From an uncultured Acidobacteriia bacterium (GTDB lineage: Bacteria > Acidobacteriota > Terriglobia > Bryobacterales > Bryobacteraceae): a DNA stretch of 64,000 bases. Within the stretch, counting starts at the first letter, position 1; every line of letters begins with the position of its first letter. Below, piece by piece: positions 27,196 to 35,831 of this stretch. Position numbers and translations under genes: made by a program. The stretch is taken from contig CAINNJ010000009.1 in assembly GCA_903851195.1 (NCBI GenBank), positions 62,001 through 126,000 on the forward strand, given 5' to 3'. The notes under the pieces were generated by a model. It was not told the DNA's origin. It was given only the letters and a program-made list of their open reading frames with translations, and did no database searches.

Positions 27196-27714
27196 ATGCC
27201 GGAAACGCCACTCAACGACATCGCACTGCTCGAACCACTGCTCGATTCGTGGGACCGAAGCAACACCATCCTCGTCAACCTGCTGCAGGCCATCCCCCGG
27301 ACATCGCTGTCCATCAAAGCCACCGAAAGCAGTCCCTCCATAGCGCAACTGTTCACGCACATCCACTACGTCCGCCTGGTTTTCATTCTGGAAGACGCCC
27401 CCGAATTCGCTGGCGAACTGCCCGCGGAAGAGTGGATGTCCGAGCCGGATCCCGCGGCAATCGCACGGATGCTGCGGGAAAGCGCTCTCCTCGTCCGCCA
27501 GGCGGTGAAAAGCAGGCTGGAAACGCGGCGCCAGATGGACCTTCATTACGACCATCCGATCCTCTTCCTTCAGCACATGCTTTGGCATGAGGGCTACCAT
27601 CACGGCCAGATCAAGCTGGCTCTCAGGCTGGCCGGCTGCCCCCTGACCGACCAGGAGGCCGGGCCGCTCACCTGGCGCATCTGGATGCGCAGGAGCGGAG
27701 CGCCCCAGCCCTGA
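27196..27714 (+). CDS. DinB family putative metal-dependent protein
   Basis: 172-residue four-helix-bundle protein of the DinB/YfiT superfamily, whose members use a His triad to bind a divalent metal and often act as thiol-dependent transferases. Candidate ligands are H55 (LFTHIHYVR) and H131/H135 (LWHEGYHHGQI). The substrate is unknown. It starts 90 bases from the divergent TIR gene and the next gene begins 46 bases after its stop. A second DinB-fold protein is at 45796. Confidence 0.87.
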   Translation: MPETPLNDIALLEPLLDSWDRSNTILVNLLQAIPRTSLSIKATESSPSIAQLFTHIHYVRLVFILEDAPEFAGELPAEEWMSEPDPAAIARMLRESALLVRQAVKSRLETRRQMDLHYDHPILFLQHMLWHEGYHHGQIKLALRLAGCPLTDQEAGPLTWRIWMRRSGAPQP

Positions 27715-27760
27715 TGTGTGCCGTTCAGCCCGGTTCCCGCCTATAATCGAAACTACCCGA

Positions 27761-29821
27761 ATGATTCACTCGAGAAGGCTCTCCTCCGCCCCGGCACTCC
27801 GGTCCACCCTTTTCGCCGCATTACTGCTGGTTCTGTGCGCCTGCCGCGCCTCCAACTCATCGTTGTCCTCCGGAATCGATCTCGCCGGAATGGATCGCTC
27901 CGTCGCTCCCGGCGAAGATTTCAATGCGTATGCCAATGGCGCCTGGGAGAAGGCGACGGCCATTCCGGCCGACAAATCCAGTTACGGTATCTGGGACATT
28001 AGTCAGGACGGCACCCGCAAAGCTCTTCTCGCCATCATTAAGGACTCGGCCGCCAACCCCGTCAACCGCAAGATCGCCGACTATTACAACGCCTACATGG
28101 ACGAGGGCACCATCGAAGCGAAGGGGCTGCAGCCGCTCGCGCCGAAACTGGCCGCCATCGCCGCCCTGCATGACAACCGCGGCCTTTCCCGCATGATCGG
28201 ATCCCGCCTGCGCGCCGACGTCGATGCCCTGAACAACTCCGTCTTCCAGACCGGCAACCTGTTCGGCGTCTGGATTACGCAGGGCCTGGTGGATCCCACT
28301 CATACGTATCCTTATCTGCTCCAGGGCGGTCTCGGCCTTCCCGATCGCGATTACTACCTTTCCCCCTCTCCGCAGATGGCGGCGCTGCGGGACACCTACC
28401 GTGCCCACATCGAAACCATGCTGCGACTCGCCGGACTCACGGACGCTCCGGCGCGCGCGGCCCGCGTCTTCGCTCTCGAGACCGCCATGGCCAACGTGCA
28501 CGCCACGCGTCTGGAATCCGAGGACGTCCACGCTCCCGTCTCCTGGACACGGTCGGAACTGATCAATCGCGCCGCCGGCCTCGAATGGGCCGAACTGCTC
28601 GACGCCGCCTCCCTCAACGACGTCCCCGTTTTCATCCTCTGGCACCCCAAAGCCATCACCGGACTCGCCGCTCTGGCTGCCTCCCAGCCCCTGAACGCCT
28701 GGCAGGACTGGCTCGCTTTCCACACCATCGAAGACGCCGCCCCGTTTCTGCCCAAAGCTTTCGTGACCGAGAATTTCCTCTTTCAGGGCAAAGCTCTCAG
28801 CGATACCCCGGAACTGCGCCCCCGCTGGCAGCGCGGCGTCGACTTAACCAGCGCCGCGATGGGCGAAGCGCTCGGCAAACTATACGCCGAGCGCCACTTT
28901 CCCGCGGCCACGAAAGCCAAAGTACAGGCCATGGTTGCCGACATTGTTAAAGCGTTCGACAAACGCATCGACGGGCTTACCTGGATGACCGCCGAAACGA
29001 AAGCCAAGGCGAAACAGAAACTGGTGACACTGAAAGTCGGTGTCGGCTATCCGGACCGCTGGCGCGACTACGCGGGTCTCGAAGTTGTCAGCGGAGATGC
29101 CCTTGGCAACGCGTGGCGGTCCGAAATATTCGAGTACCGTCACCAACTCGCGAAACTCGGACAACCCGTCGACCGATCCGAGTGGTGGATGACACCACAA
29201 ACCGTCAACGCCGTAAATCTTCCCTTACAGAATGCCCTGAATTTCCCGGCGGCAATGATTCAGCCGCCCTACTTCGATCCCAAAGCCGATGCCGCCCACA
29301 ATTATGGCTCCATGGGAGCCATCATCGGCCACGAAATCAGCCACTCTTTCGACAACCAGGGCGCGGAGTTCGATGCCGAAGGCAGGCTCTCGAACTGGTG
29401 GACCAGGACCGATTCCGACCATTTCACAGCAGCGGGCGAGGCTTTGGCCAAACAGTTCGACGCTTACAAACCTTTGCCGGATCTGGCCGTGAACGGTCAC
29501 CAGACACTTGGCGAAAACATCGCCGATGTTGCCGGACTGCTGGCGGCCTTCGAAGCCTACCATGCCTCGCTCGGAGGATCCGCGGATACGGTGAAGGACG
29601 GCCTTACGGGCGACCAGCGCTTCTTCATCAGTTTTGGCCAGAGCTGGCGTGGCAAAGCGCGCGAAGCGGAACTGCGCAAATGGATCGCCACCGACGGTCA
29701 TGCGCCGGGCCAATACCGGGCCAGCACCGTCCGGAATCTCGACCCCTGGTATTCCGCATTTCAACCAGCAGCCGGGCAAAAACTGTTCCTGAGTCCTGAG
29801 CAGCGAGTCAGGGTCTGGTAG
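27761..29821 (+). CDS. M13 family metallopeptidase (neprilysin/PepO-like), putative lipoprotein
   Basis: 686 residues. The leader ends LLLVLCAC with a plausible lipobox Cys (C28), so the protein is probably anchored outside the cytoplasm. The zinc motif is H524-E525-I-S-H528 (GHEISHSFD), with the third ligand in E585-N-I-A-D589 (GENIADVAG); NAFYNP-like substrate-binding is represented by NALNFPAAMIQPPYFD. Domain order and length match M13 peptidases, which cut short oligopeptides. ATG 27761 is chosen over a start 45 bases upstream because it opens the lipoprotein signal. Confidence 0.92.
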   Translation: MIHSRRLSSAPALRSTLFAALLLVLCACRASNSSLSSGIDLAGMDRSVAPGEDFNAYANGAWEKATAIPADKSSYGIWDISQDGTRKALLAIIKDSAANPVNRKIADYYNAYMDEGTIEAKGLQPLAPKLAAIAALHDNRGLSRMIGSRLRADVDALNNSVFQTGNLFGVWITQGLVDPTHTYPYLLQGGLGLPDRDYYLSPSPQMAALRDTYRAHIETMLRLAGLTDAPARAARVFALETAMANVHATRLESEDVHAPVSWTRSELINRAAGLEWAELLDAASLNDVPVFILWHPKAITGLAALAASQPLNAWQDWLAFHTIEDAAPFLPKAFVTENFLFQGKALSDTPELRPRWQRGVDLTSAAMGEALGKLYAERHFPAATKAKVQAMVADIVKAFDKRIDGLTWMTAETKAKAKQKLVTLKVGVGYPDRWRDYAGLEVVSGDALGNAWRSEIFEYRHQLAKLGQPVDRSEWWMTPQTVNAVNLPLQNALNFPAAMIQPPYFDPKADAAHNYGSMGAIIGHEISHSFDNQGAEFDAEGRLSNWWTRTDSDHFTAAGEALAKQFDAYKPLPDLAVNGHQTLGENIADVAGLLAAFEAYHASLGGSADTVKDGLTGDQRFFISFGQSWRGKAREAELRKWIATDGHAPGQYRASTVRNLDPWYSAFQPAAGQKLFLSPEQRVRVW

Positions 29822-29857
29822 GAAATCGGGAACAGCCGGACGCGGTGCCATCAGCCT

Positions 29858-29875
29858 GCGGAACGACCGTTCCGC
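29858..29875. terminator. Terminator-like hairpin after the M13 peptidase
   Basis: GCGGAAC-GACC-GTTCCGC, a 7-bp perfect stem with 4-base loop, 37 bases after the stop. No T-run follows, so termination is only suggested. Confidence 0.4.
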
Positions 29876-29933
29876 GATGTCCGCCGGTTGACACCCGAGC
29901 GATTCGTCTGGTGCCGTCAGACTCCTCCCGAAC

Positions 29934-29963
29934 TTGTCATAAGTATGATATAAAACATATGAT
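29934..29963 (+). promoter_or_regulatory. Candidate sigma-70-like promoter
   Basis: TTGTCA (29934-29939) and TATGAT (29958-29963) separated by 18 bases in a locally AT-rich stretch, 45 bases before the TTG start of the TIGR03437 protein gene. Confidence 0.45.
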
Positions 29964-30008
29964 CACGCGGCCGGCATAGAAGCTCGCGTAGCATCAACGG
30001 AGGATCGT

Positions 30009-31266
30009 TTGTCAGTTGTAGGCTCCCTGAGGGTATTCTCCCTCGCTTTTTTTGGCGTGCTCGCGCTCAGTAGTTACGCCAAAGGCCAGACCATCCCGTT
30101 CTCATTTACTGGCCAGGGTTCGGCAGGCAATCAAAATGCGACCGGATCCGGAACGGGCACGTTTGCCGGCGGGCACGTTTGCCGGCGGACCCGCCGCGGT
30201 CAGCCTTTCCGGAGGCTCTTATGGCGACAACTGCAACAGCTTCCTGGAACTGTTTCTGAAGATACAAGTCAGCACCACGGACACGCTGACCACTTACTAC
30301 AGCATTCCGGTGCCGACGGATCTCAGTGCCACCAAATCTTCGTTCTCCGCGACCAGCGCGCTCACCGTCACGGCAGGAACCGGTGCTTACGCCACAAAGG
30401 GAGGCACGGGAACAGCCTCCATTGATATCCAGTTGCTGAGCGCGTCCACGTTCATGTTCTCCATTACGGGCACCGTCAGCCTGGCAGGTCCTCTTGTTCC
30501 GCTTGCGACCGTAACACCGCTCGGCATTGTCCCCGTCTTCAGCGACTCCACCGCGGTTCAGCCAGGTTCCTGGATTTCCATTTATGGCAATAACCTCGCA
30601 AACGGGACCACGCTCTGGAATGCGGACTTCCCCACCGCGCTCGGCAACGTCAGCGTCACCATCGACGGGAAGCCCGGTTATCTCTGGTTTGTAAGCCCGG
30701 GCCAGATCAACCTGCAGGTTCCCGATAGTTCCAAACAGGGTTGTGTGCCGGTCTCGATCAATACACCCAACGGCAATATCAGTCTTTCCATGGAACTCCG
30801 GCCCGTCTCTCCCTCTCTTAGCCTGCTCGACGGGAAGTATGTGGCGGCCGTTATTCTGACTCCGAACAAGACTGGCGCCTATGGCGGTGGAACTTACGAT
30901 CTCGCTGGCCCGGTTGGGCGTTTTCCTTATGCCACCCGCCCGGTGAAACGCGGAGAAACCATCGAACTCTTCGGCGTGGGCTTCGGCCCGACGAAAACAC
31001 CCGTGCCCGCCGGCAAGGCTTTTGTCGGTGCGGCGGATACCACGAATACGGTGCAGGTTTATCTTGGCGTGCCCGGCGGTAACGGGGTTCCGGCGCAGGT
31101 TCTGTACTCGGGTGAAACCGGCGCGGGACTCTATCAGATCAATCTGACCATTCCCAACAATGCTCCCGTTGGTGACTTGTCGGTGGTGGCCGTGGTTGGA
31201 CCTCCGGGTAATCCGAACAACGCCGGCACTTCGAACACGGTAAGCGTCCTGATTCCCGTGCAGTAA
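30009..31266 (+). pseudogene. Secreted protein with Solibacter-type C-terminal domain (TIGR03437), frameshifted
   Basis: The gene opens at TTG 30009 (GGAGGA just upstream) with signal peptide MSVVGSLRVFSLAFFGVLAL and reads on to GTGTFAGG. There a 16-base unit is present twice in tandem (30155-30186), which throws the frame by one. Downstream the correct continuation (GTFAGGPAAVSLSGGSYG) is in another frame, open to 31266 (stop). With one copy removed, a single protein of about 410 residues results. Its second half (from about PVFSDSTAVQPGSWISIYG to SNTVSVLIPV) is the domain seen in hundreds of Solibacter exported proteins, with the VSPGQINLQVP and ETIELFGVGFGPT landmarks. Function unknown. 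It could be a phase-variable, decayed or misassembled gene. Confidence 0.85.
30155..30186. repeat. 16-bp perfect tandem duplication
   Basis: GGGCACGTTTGCCGGC occurs twice head to tail inside the coding region. Sixteen is not a multiple of three, so two copies break the reading frame and one copy restores it. Confidence 0.97.
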
Positions 31267-31290
31267 CATAATCCCGAAGGAGTAACTTCG

Positions 31291-31806
31291 ATGACCGGCA
31301 TTCCCGATGACGCCCCCGGGCGGAGGCTCACTCTCTCCCGGGCGGACGATCCGGCACTCCCGCATCTCGGCGTGGCAGGCGGCACTTATACGATCCTGTT
31401 AACCGGCAGGGACACGGCCGGAAGATACTGCATGATCGATATGTATGTTCCGCCCGGCGGCGGTCCGCCACCGCACCGCCACGATTTCGAGGAGTCCTTC
31501 ACCGTGCTCGAAGGTGAAATCGACGCTACCTTTCGCGGTGCGAAAGAAACCGTGCGCGCCGGTCAGGTCATCAACATTCCCGCCAACGCCCCGCACCAGT
31601 TCCGGAACAATTCGGAAATGCCGGCCCGGCTGCTCTGTATATGTTCGCCCGCCGGTCAGGAAGATTACTTTCTTGAGATCGGCGTTCCCGTCGCCACCCG
31701 CACCACGCTTCCCCCGAAGCCCGACGCCGCCGCCGAGCAGGCATTTCGTGCCCGCGCGCAGGCACTCGCGCCGAAGTACAAGACCGAGTTTCTGAAGCAG
31801 GCCTGA
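31291..31806 (+). CDS. Cupin-domain protein
   Basis: 171 residues with one cupin fold. Motif 1 is PPPHRHDFEESFTVLEGE with the H-x-H...E metal ligands, and motif 2 is NIPANAPHQFRN. A C-terminal helix (AEQAFRARAQALAPKY) follows. Cupins of this size are often small dioxygenases or sensors; no substrate is claimed. GAAGGAG lies before the ATG. It starts 24 bases after the disrupted secreted-protein gene and ends at a hairpin. Confidence 0.88.
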   Translation: MTGIPDDAPGRRLTLSRADDPALPHLGVAGGTYTILLTGRDTAGRYCMIDMYVPPGGGPPPHRHDFEESFTVLEGEIDATFRGAKETVRAGQVINIPANAPHQFRNNSEMPARLLCICSPAGQEDYFLEIGVPVATRTTLPPKPDAAAEQAFRARAQALAPKYKTEFLKQA

Positions 31807-31818
31807 GTAAGTTCAGCC

Positions 31819-31840
31819 GGCGGAATCATTGGATTCCGCC
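31819..31840 (+). terminator. Terminator-like hairpin after the cupin gene
   Basis: GGCGGAATC-ATTG-GATTCCGCC, a perfect 9-bp stem with 4-base loop, 13 bases after the stop; followed by TTACA rather than a full T-run. Confidence 0.6.
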
Positions 31841-31945
31841 TTACAACCCGCCCGGGAATGTCATCGGACAGAAACAAACTCTGTCTTATGATCCGGATGG
31901 ATCGTGGCAGCATCAGGAATCGCCGCGATCCCGGAGATTCCCCGC

Positions 31946-33643
31946 ATGAACTTACCGAGAAAAATCTTACTCGCCTGCACCCTGGCTTCCACGGCTCATC
32001 TCGGAGCGCAAAGCCAGATACTTGGTCCCACGAAAATCCGCTACGTGCTGCTGCTCAGCATCGACGGCATGCACTCGCTCGATTTCCTCAACTGCTCCCG
32101 CGGCATCAGTGGCACGAATAATGGCGCGCCTTACTGTCCGAATCTCGCGGCGCTCGCGACCACGGGCTATAACTATCGAAACGCAACCACCTCGAAGCCC
32201 TCGGACTCCTTCCCCGGCCTCATGTCGATCGTCAGTGGCGGTTCCGCCGCCACCATGGGTGTGTTCTATGACGTCGCTTACGACCGCTCCCTTGCGCCTC
32301 CCGCGAAAACCACCGGCAACGGCGTCGCGGCCGGTACCTGCACACCGGGCGTTCTGAACGGGACCACGACGGAGTACGAAGAAGGCATCGATCTCGACCA
32401 GACGAAGCTGAACGGCGGAGCGCCCACCGGCGGAGGTGGCATCAATTCCATCGATCCGTCTCGTCTTCCCCGCGACCCCTCGAACGGCTGCAAGCCCGTC
32501 TATCCCTGGAATTTCGTCAGAACAAACACTGTCTACGGAGTCATTCACGATGCGGGCGGTTACACGGCCTGGTCCGACAAACATCCCGCTTACTCCTCCG
32601 TGGCCGGGCCCGGCGACGGATCCAATGTGGACGATTACTACTCGCCTGAGATCAATTCGACTGTCGTTCCGTTGCCGGGCATCACGACAGTTACGGGTAT
32701 GTCCTGTAATCCCATAGCCGACCCGTCGCAAACCGGTTCCTGGACAGACAGTTTCCGGAACATTCAGTGCTATGACACGCTCAAAGTCAACGCGATTCTG
32801 AATCAGATCGACAGGAAGAAATCCGACGGCTCTTTGTCCGTGCCTGTTCCCAACATCTTCGGCATGAATTTCCAGGCGGTCAGCGTGGGGCAGAAGCTGA
32901 TCGAAAAGAATGTCGGCACCGGCGGCTATCTCGATGCCTTTGGCAGGCCGAGCGCTCAACTCCTGGCCGAGATCCAGTTCGTGGATGCCGCCATCGGCAG
33001 CATGGTGGCCGAGATGCGCAACCGCAGCATCCTGTCCGAAACTCTGATCGTTGTCACGTCGAAGCACGGCCAATCGCCCATCGACCCGAAGCTGTTTACT
33101 CCGATTCCCGGCAGCACCGGCGCCAACGGAACCACGCCCGCCACTCTGATTGCGGGTCTGCTGCCCTTCTCGGAATCGCCTTCCAATCCCGACGGAATCG
33201 GCCCGGTGGAAGACGATATTTCTCTGCTGTGGCTGACCGACCCCGCCCAAACGGCGTCAGCGGTAGCCACCATTGAAGCGGCCGGCAAGAGCGCCGGAGT
33301 CGGCGAGATTTTCGCCGGCAACGCGCTGGCTGAAATGTTCAATCTTCCGGGTCTCCCGCCCACCGGCGACCCGCGGACCCCGGACATCATTGTGCAGCCC
33401 AACGTCGGCGTCGTCTACACCGGCAGCACGAAAAAACTGGCGGAGCACGGCGGCTTTTCGGCGGACGACACCAACGTCATGATGCTGCTCTCCAATCCCG
33501 GGTTCTCGCCGAAGTCGTTCATCAGCCCCGTCCAGACCAAACAGGTGGCGCCGACCATTCTGCGCGCTCTCGGACTGGATCCCAACGCTCTGCAGGCCGT
33601 CCGTCAGGAAGGGACTCCGGCTCTGCCCGGCCTTCCTTTCTAG
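31946..33643 (+). CDS. Exported alkaline-phosphatase-superfamily protein (type I phosphodiesterase/nucleotide pyrophosphatase-like)
   Basis: 565 residues with signal peptide MNLPRKILLACTLASTAHLG. Metal-binding and catalytic landmarks of the alkaline phosphatase superfamily are visible: VLLLSIDGMHSLDF (first Asp), the nucleophile region SKPSDSFPGLMSI, SDKHPAYSS (Asp/His), VTSKHGQSP and KLAEHGGF (late metal ligands). This suits a secreted phosphodiesterase or phosphomonoesterase. ATG 31946 is preferred over an upstream in-frame start because the signal peptide begins there. Confidence 0.85.
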   Translation: MNLPRKILLACTLASTAHLGAQSQILGPTKIRYVLLLSIDGMHSLDFLNCSRGISGTNNGAPYCPNLAALATTGYNYRNATTSKPSDSFPGLMSIVSGGSAATMGVFYDVAYDRSLAPPAKTTGNGVAAGTCTPGVLNGTTTEYEEGIDLDQTKLNGGAPTGGGGINSIDPSRLPRDPSNGCKPVYPWNFVRTNTVYGVIHDAGGYTAWSDKHPAYSSVAGPGDGSNVDDYYSPEINSTVVPLPGITTVTGMSCNPIADPSQTGSWTDSFRNIQCYDTLKVNAILNQIDRKKSDGSLSVPVPNIFGMNFQAVSVGQKLIEKNVGTGGYLDAFGRPSAQLLAEIQFVDAAIGSMVAEMRNRSILSETLIVVTSKHGQSPIDPKLFTPIPGSTGANGTTPATLIAGLLPFSESPSNPDGIGPVEDDISLLWLTDPAQTASAVATIEAAGKSAGVGEIFAGNALAEMFNLPGLPPTGDPRTPDIIVQPNVGVVYTGSTKKLAEHGGFSADDTNVMMLLSNPGFSPKSFISPVQTKQVAPTILRALGLDPNALQAVRQEGTPALPGLPF

Positions 33644-33660
33644 ATGCCTGCCCGCCGCTT

Positions 33661-33689
33661 CGGCCGGATGCTGCGAACACATCCGGCCG
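33661..33689. terminator. Bidirectional terminator-like hairpin
   Basis: CGGCCGGATG paired with CATCCGGCCG (10-bp perfect stem, 9-base loop) between two convergent genes ending at 33643 and 33717. There is no T-run on either side. Confidence 0.6.
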
Positions 33690-33716
33690 GGGAGCGGGAA
33701 CCCTACTTACCGAAAC

Positions 33717-34829
33717 TTACTTACCGACCACCAGAATCGTAAAGGATCCCGGCACCACTGCGCCCTGCGGTCCCCGTCCGCCTCCGGCCGGTGGAGGCGG
33801 CGCCGGACCACGCTCCTGCGACATGGTCAGGATATGGCCCGTCTTGCTGTCGAACGTGATGGTCCGCGCGCCGTTCATCGTCGTCAGATTCTGCTCGACC
33901 TCGAAGCTCACCGGGCTTTTCTCTTTGATCACCGTCAGCGTTCCGTTCCCGTGCGTGCTGAACGCCTCCATCGTAGCGGGATTGAACGCCGCGCCGTCCG
34001 AACCGCCCGCCAACGGAAGACTCGTCAGAATTTTGCCGTCTTTCGCGCTCAGAATCACCATCATGGGCTGGGCCGGCTGCACCGGCGGATTGCCGGACCG
34101 ACCGCAAGCTGCAAACAGAATCTGGTTCTTCACATCGAGCGCCAGTCCGTTGCAACCGCCCTTGTCGACCAGCGAATAGTGCGCCGTGGCCTTCATGGTC
34201 TTCACATCCACCGCGGTGACGCTGCCCACCGCGTCCTGCATCACCACGTAGAGCATGCCTTTGCCGTCCGGAACACCCTGTTCCGGCACGCCGCCCAGAT
34301 CGATCGTCCCCAGCACAGTGCCGTCTTTCGAATCGATCACCGTGGCGTCTTTGGTCGGATGACTGAAAACGTAAACCCGCTGGTTGAACGCATCGAAAAC
34401 GATCCCGTCCGCGCGCGCCGCGCCCACGTCGATCTTTTTGATCAGCGTCAGCGTTTTGGTATCGAACATCGAAACCTGCGGATGATCGCTCGTGAATCCG
34501 TGGCCGGATTTCGGATCCACCGCCGCGCCGTTTCCGCCGACGTCCACCAGTTCACCGGCGGGCTTCAGGGTATCGAGATCAAACACGGTCAGTCGCGCCG
34601 GAACCGCGGCAATCTCCGGCGTGGTGGCTGTCGCCGCGACCGCGCGTGTCGCGCCTCGCGGGATATAGAGCCGTCGCCCGGCGGCATCGGCAAAGATGTA
34701 ATCCCAGCCGCCTTCCCCGCCGACCCGCGCGGTCTGCAGCACCTTGTACGGACCCTCTTGTTGCGCGGAAGCGATGTGGGGTGCGCACATCAAAAGGACC
34801 GCTGTCAATAACGTGAATAAGCGACGCAT
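33717..34829 (-). CDS. Exported YncE-like beta-propeller protein
   Basis: 370 residues; signal peptide MRRLFTLLTAVLLMCAPHIASAQ. The body repeats about seven WD/YVTN-like blades, for example KSGHGFTSDHPQVSMFD, NQRVYVFSHPTKDATVID and KGMLYVVMQDAVGSVTAVD. A Pro/Gly-rich insertion sits near the C-terminus (RGPAPPPPAGGG). Proteins of this kind are extracytoplasmic scaffolds of unknown ligand. Start ATG 34829 has GGAGA at good distance; a TTG 18 bases upstream is less likely. Confidence 0.85.
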   Translation of the reverse strand: MRRLFTLLTAVLLMCAPHIASAQQEGPYKVLQTARVGGEGGWDYIFADAAGRRLYIPRGATRAVAATATTPEIAAVPARLTVFDLDTLKPAGELVDVGGNGAAVDPKSGHGFTSDHPQVSMFDTKTLTLIKKIDVGAARADGIVFDAFNQRVYVFSHPTKDATVIDSKDGTVLGTIDLGGVPEQGVPDGKGMLYVVMQDAVGSVTAVDVKTMKATAHYSLVDKGGCNGLALDVKNQILFAACGRSGNPPVQPAQPMMVILSAKDGKILTSLPLAGGSDGAAFNPATMEAFSTHGNGTLTVIKEKSPVSFEVEQNLTTMNGARTITFDSKTGHILTMSQERGPAPPPPAGGGRGPQGAVVPGSFTILVVGK

Positions 34830-34946
34830 TTTTGGGATTCTCCGCAATTACTATAGCGGATCCGTCCCAAAAGGCACAGCGTGGACGCCAAACAGGAAGA
34901 ATGAAACATTCCTTACACCGGACTCACACTACAACGGAGGCAACAT

Positions 34947-35714
34947 TTGAATAAGCAGTTCGCTATAGTGGCCGCACTGATGAGCGCGTCCGCCGCTTCA
35001 TCCCTTGCATGGGCCGATCCCGACATGCCCGGCTTTACGGTCGACTTTTCCCAATGCACGGAGTTCGCGGGCGTCGGCCCGATCGATTTCGCGCGCGCCT
35101 CGGCACTGGTGCCCGCGGCCTTCAGCACGCTGCCCGTCGGCGCCACCGCCGGCCTCGTCGTGCGCGCGACCGGCTGCGCGGGTGTTTCGGTTAACGGCGG
35201 CCACGCCGTGCCGACGAATATCTCACAGATCGGCGTGGAAATCGTACCGCCGGACGGCACGGGCGACATCAACAATTACACGCTCGTCTATCTTTCGAAT
35301 AACTCTGAACTCGTGGAGCAGTTCAACAAAGCCGGCGTTCCCGCGCTCTTCGACCCCGATCTGACTTACCAGTTCACTTACGATTCCACCGGGAAGGCAG
35401 GCTACCTTTATGTCGAAGCGGACGGGCCCGGCTTGCCCGGCTATTTCATCGCGGGCAACGAAACCGATCCCACCGCGCCTTATCCGGGCGGCTTCCGCGC
35501 GAACTGGTGGTACGCAGGGAAAGAAGGGAAAGTCAAACAGGCGTCCGTGTTTCCGGACATCGCCTTTGGCACCTCCTCCGTTACGTTTTTCACTTCAAAA
35601 ACCAGCGTGCTCGGCAAACTGATCGGCGGGAATTCCTACTCTAACTTCACTTTCCTGCCGCTGCGGGGCGTTTATTCCTCGGCCCACATGGTCGTCAGCA
35701 CATCTCACAAATAG
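34947..35714 (+). CDS. Secreted protein of unknown function
   Basis: 255 residues starting at TTG with GGAGG 7 bases upstream, followed by a signal peptide MNKQFAIVAALMSASAASSLAWA. The mature protein is rich in beta-strand and Gly/Pro/Asn, with one pair of cysteines (CTEF and TGCAGV) that could form a disulfide. I do not recognise a family; there is a vague similarity in style to acetoacetate-decarboxylase-fold proteins that is not enough to name it. It is flanked by a hairpin after its stop and is apparently monocistronic. Confidence 0.75.
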   Translation: MNKQFAIVAALMSASAASSLAWADPDMPGFTVDFSQCTEFAGVGPIDFARASALVPAAFSTLPVGATAGLVVRATGCAGVSVNGGHAVPTNISQIGVEIVPPDGTGDINNYTLVYLSNNSELVEQFNKAGVPALFDPDLTYQFTYDSTGKAGYLYVEADGPGLPGYFIAGNETDPTAPYPGGFRANWWYAGKEGKVKQASVFPDIAFGTSSVTFFTSKTSVLGKLIGGNSYSNFTFLPLRGVYSSAHMVVSTSHK

Positions 35715-35723
35715 GCGCAACAC

Positions 35724-35748
35724 GGGGCGGCCGATCACAGGCCGCCCC
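35724..35748 (+). terminator. Terminator-like hairpin
   Basis: GGGGCGGCC-GATCACA-GGCCGCCCC, 9-bp perfect stem 10 bases after the stop of the secreted protein; followed by GCCCCC, not T-rich. Confidence 0.55.
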
Positions 35749-35831
35749 GCCCCCTCACGGCCTTTTCCGCCGAATATCCCGGCCCCACGGTATACCGTTC
35801 CTTTCACCGCAGCCTCAAACTGGGACTAACC

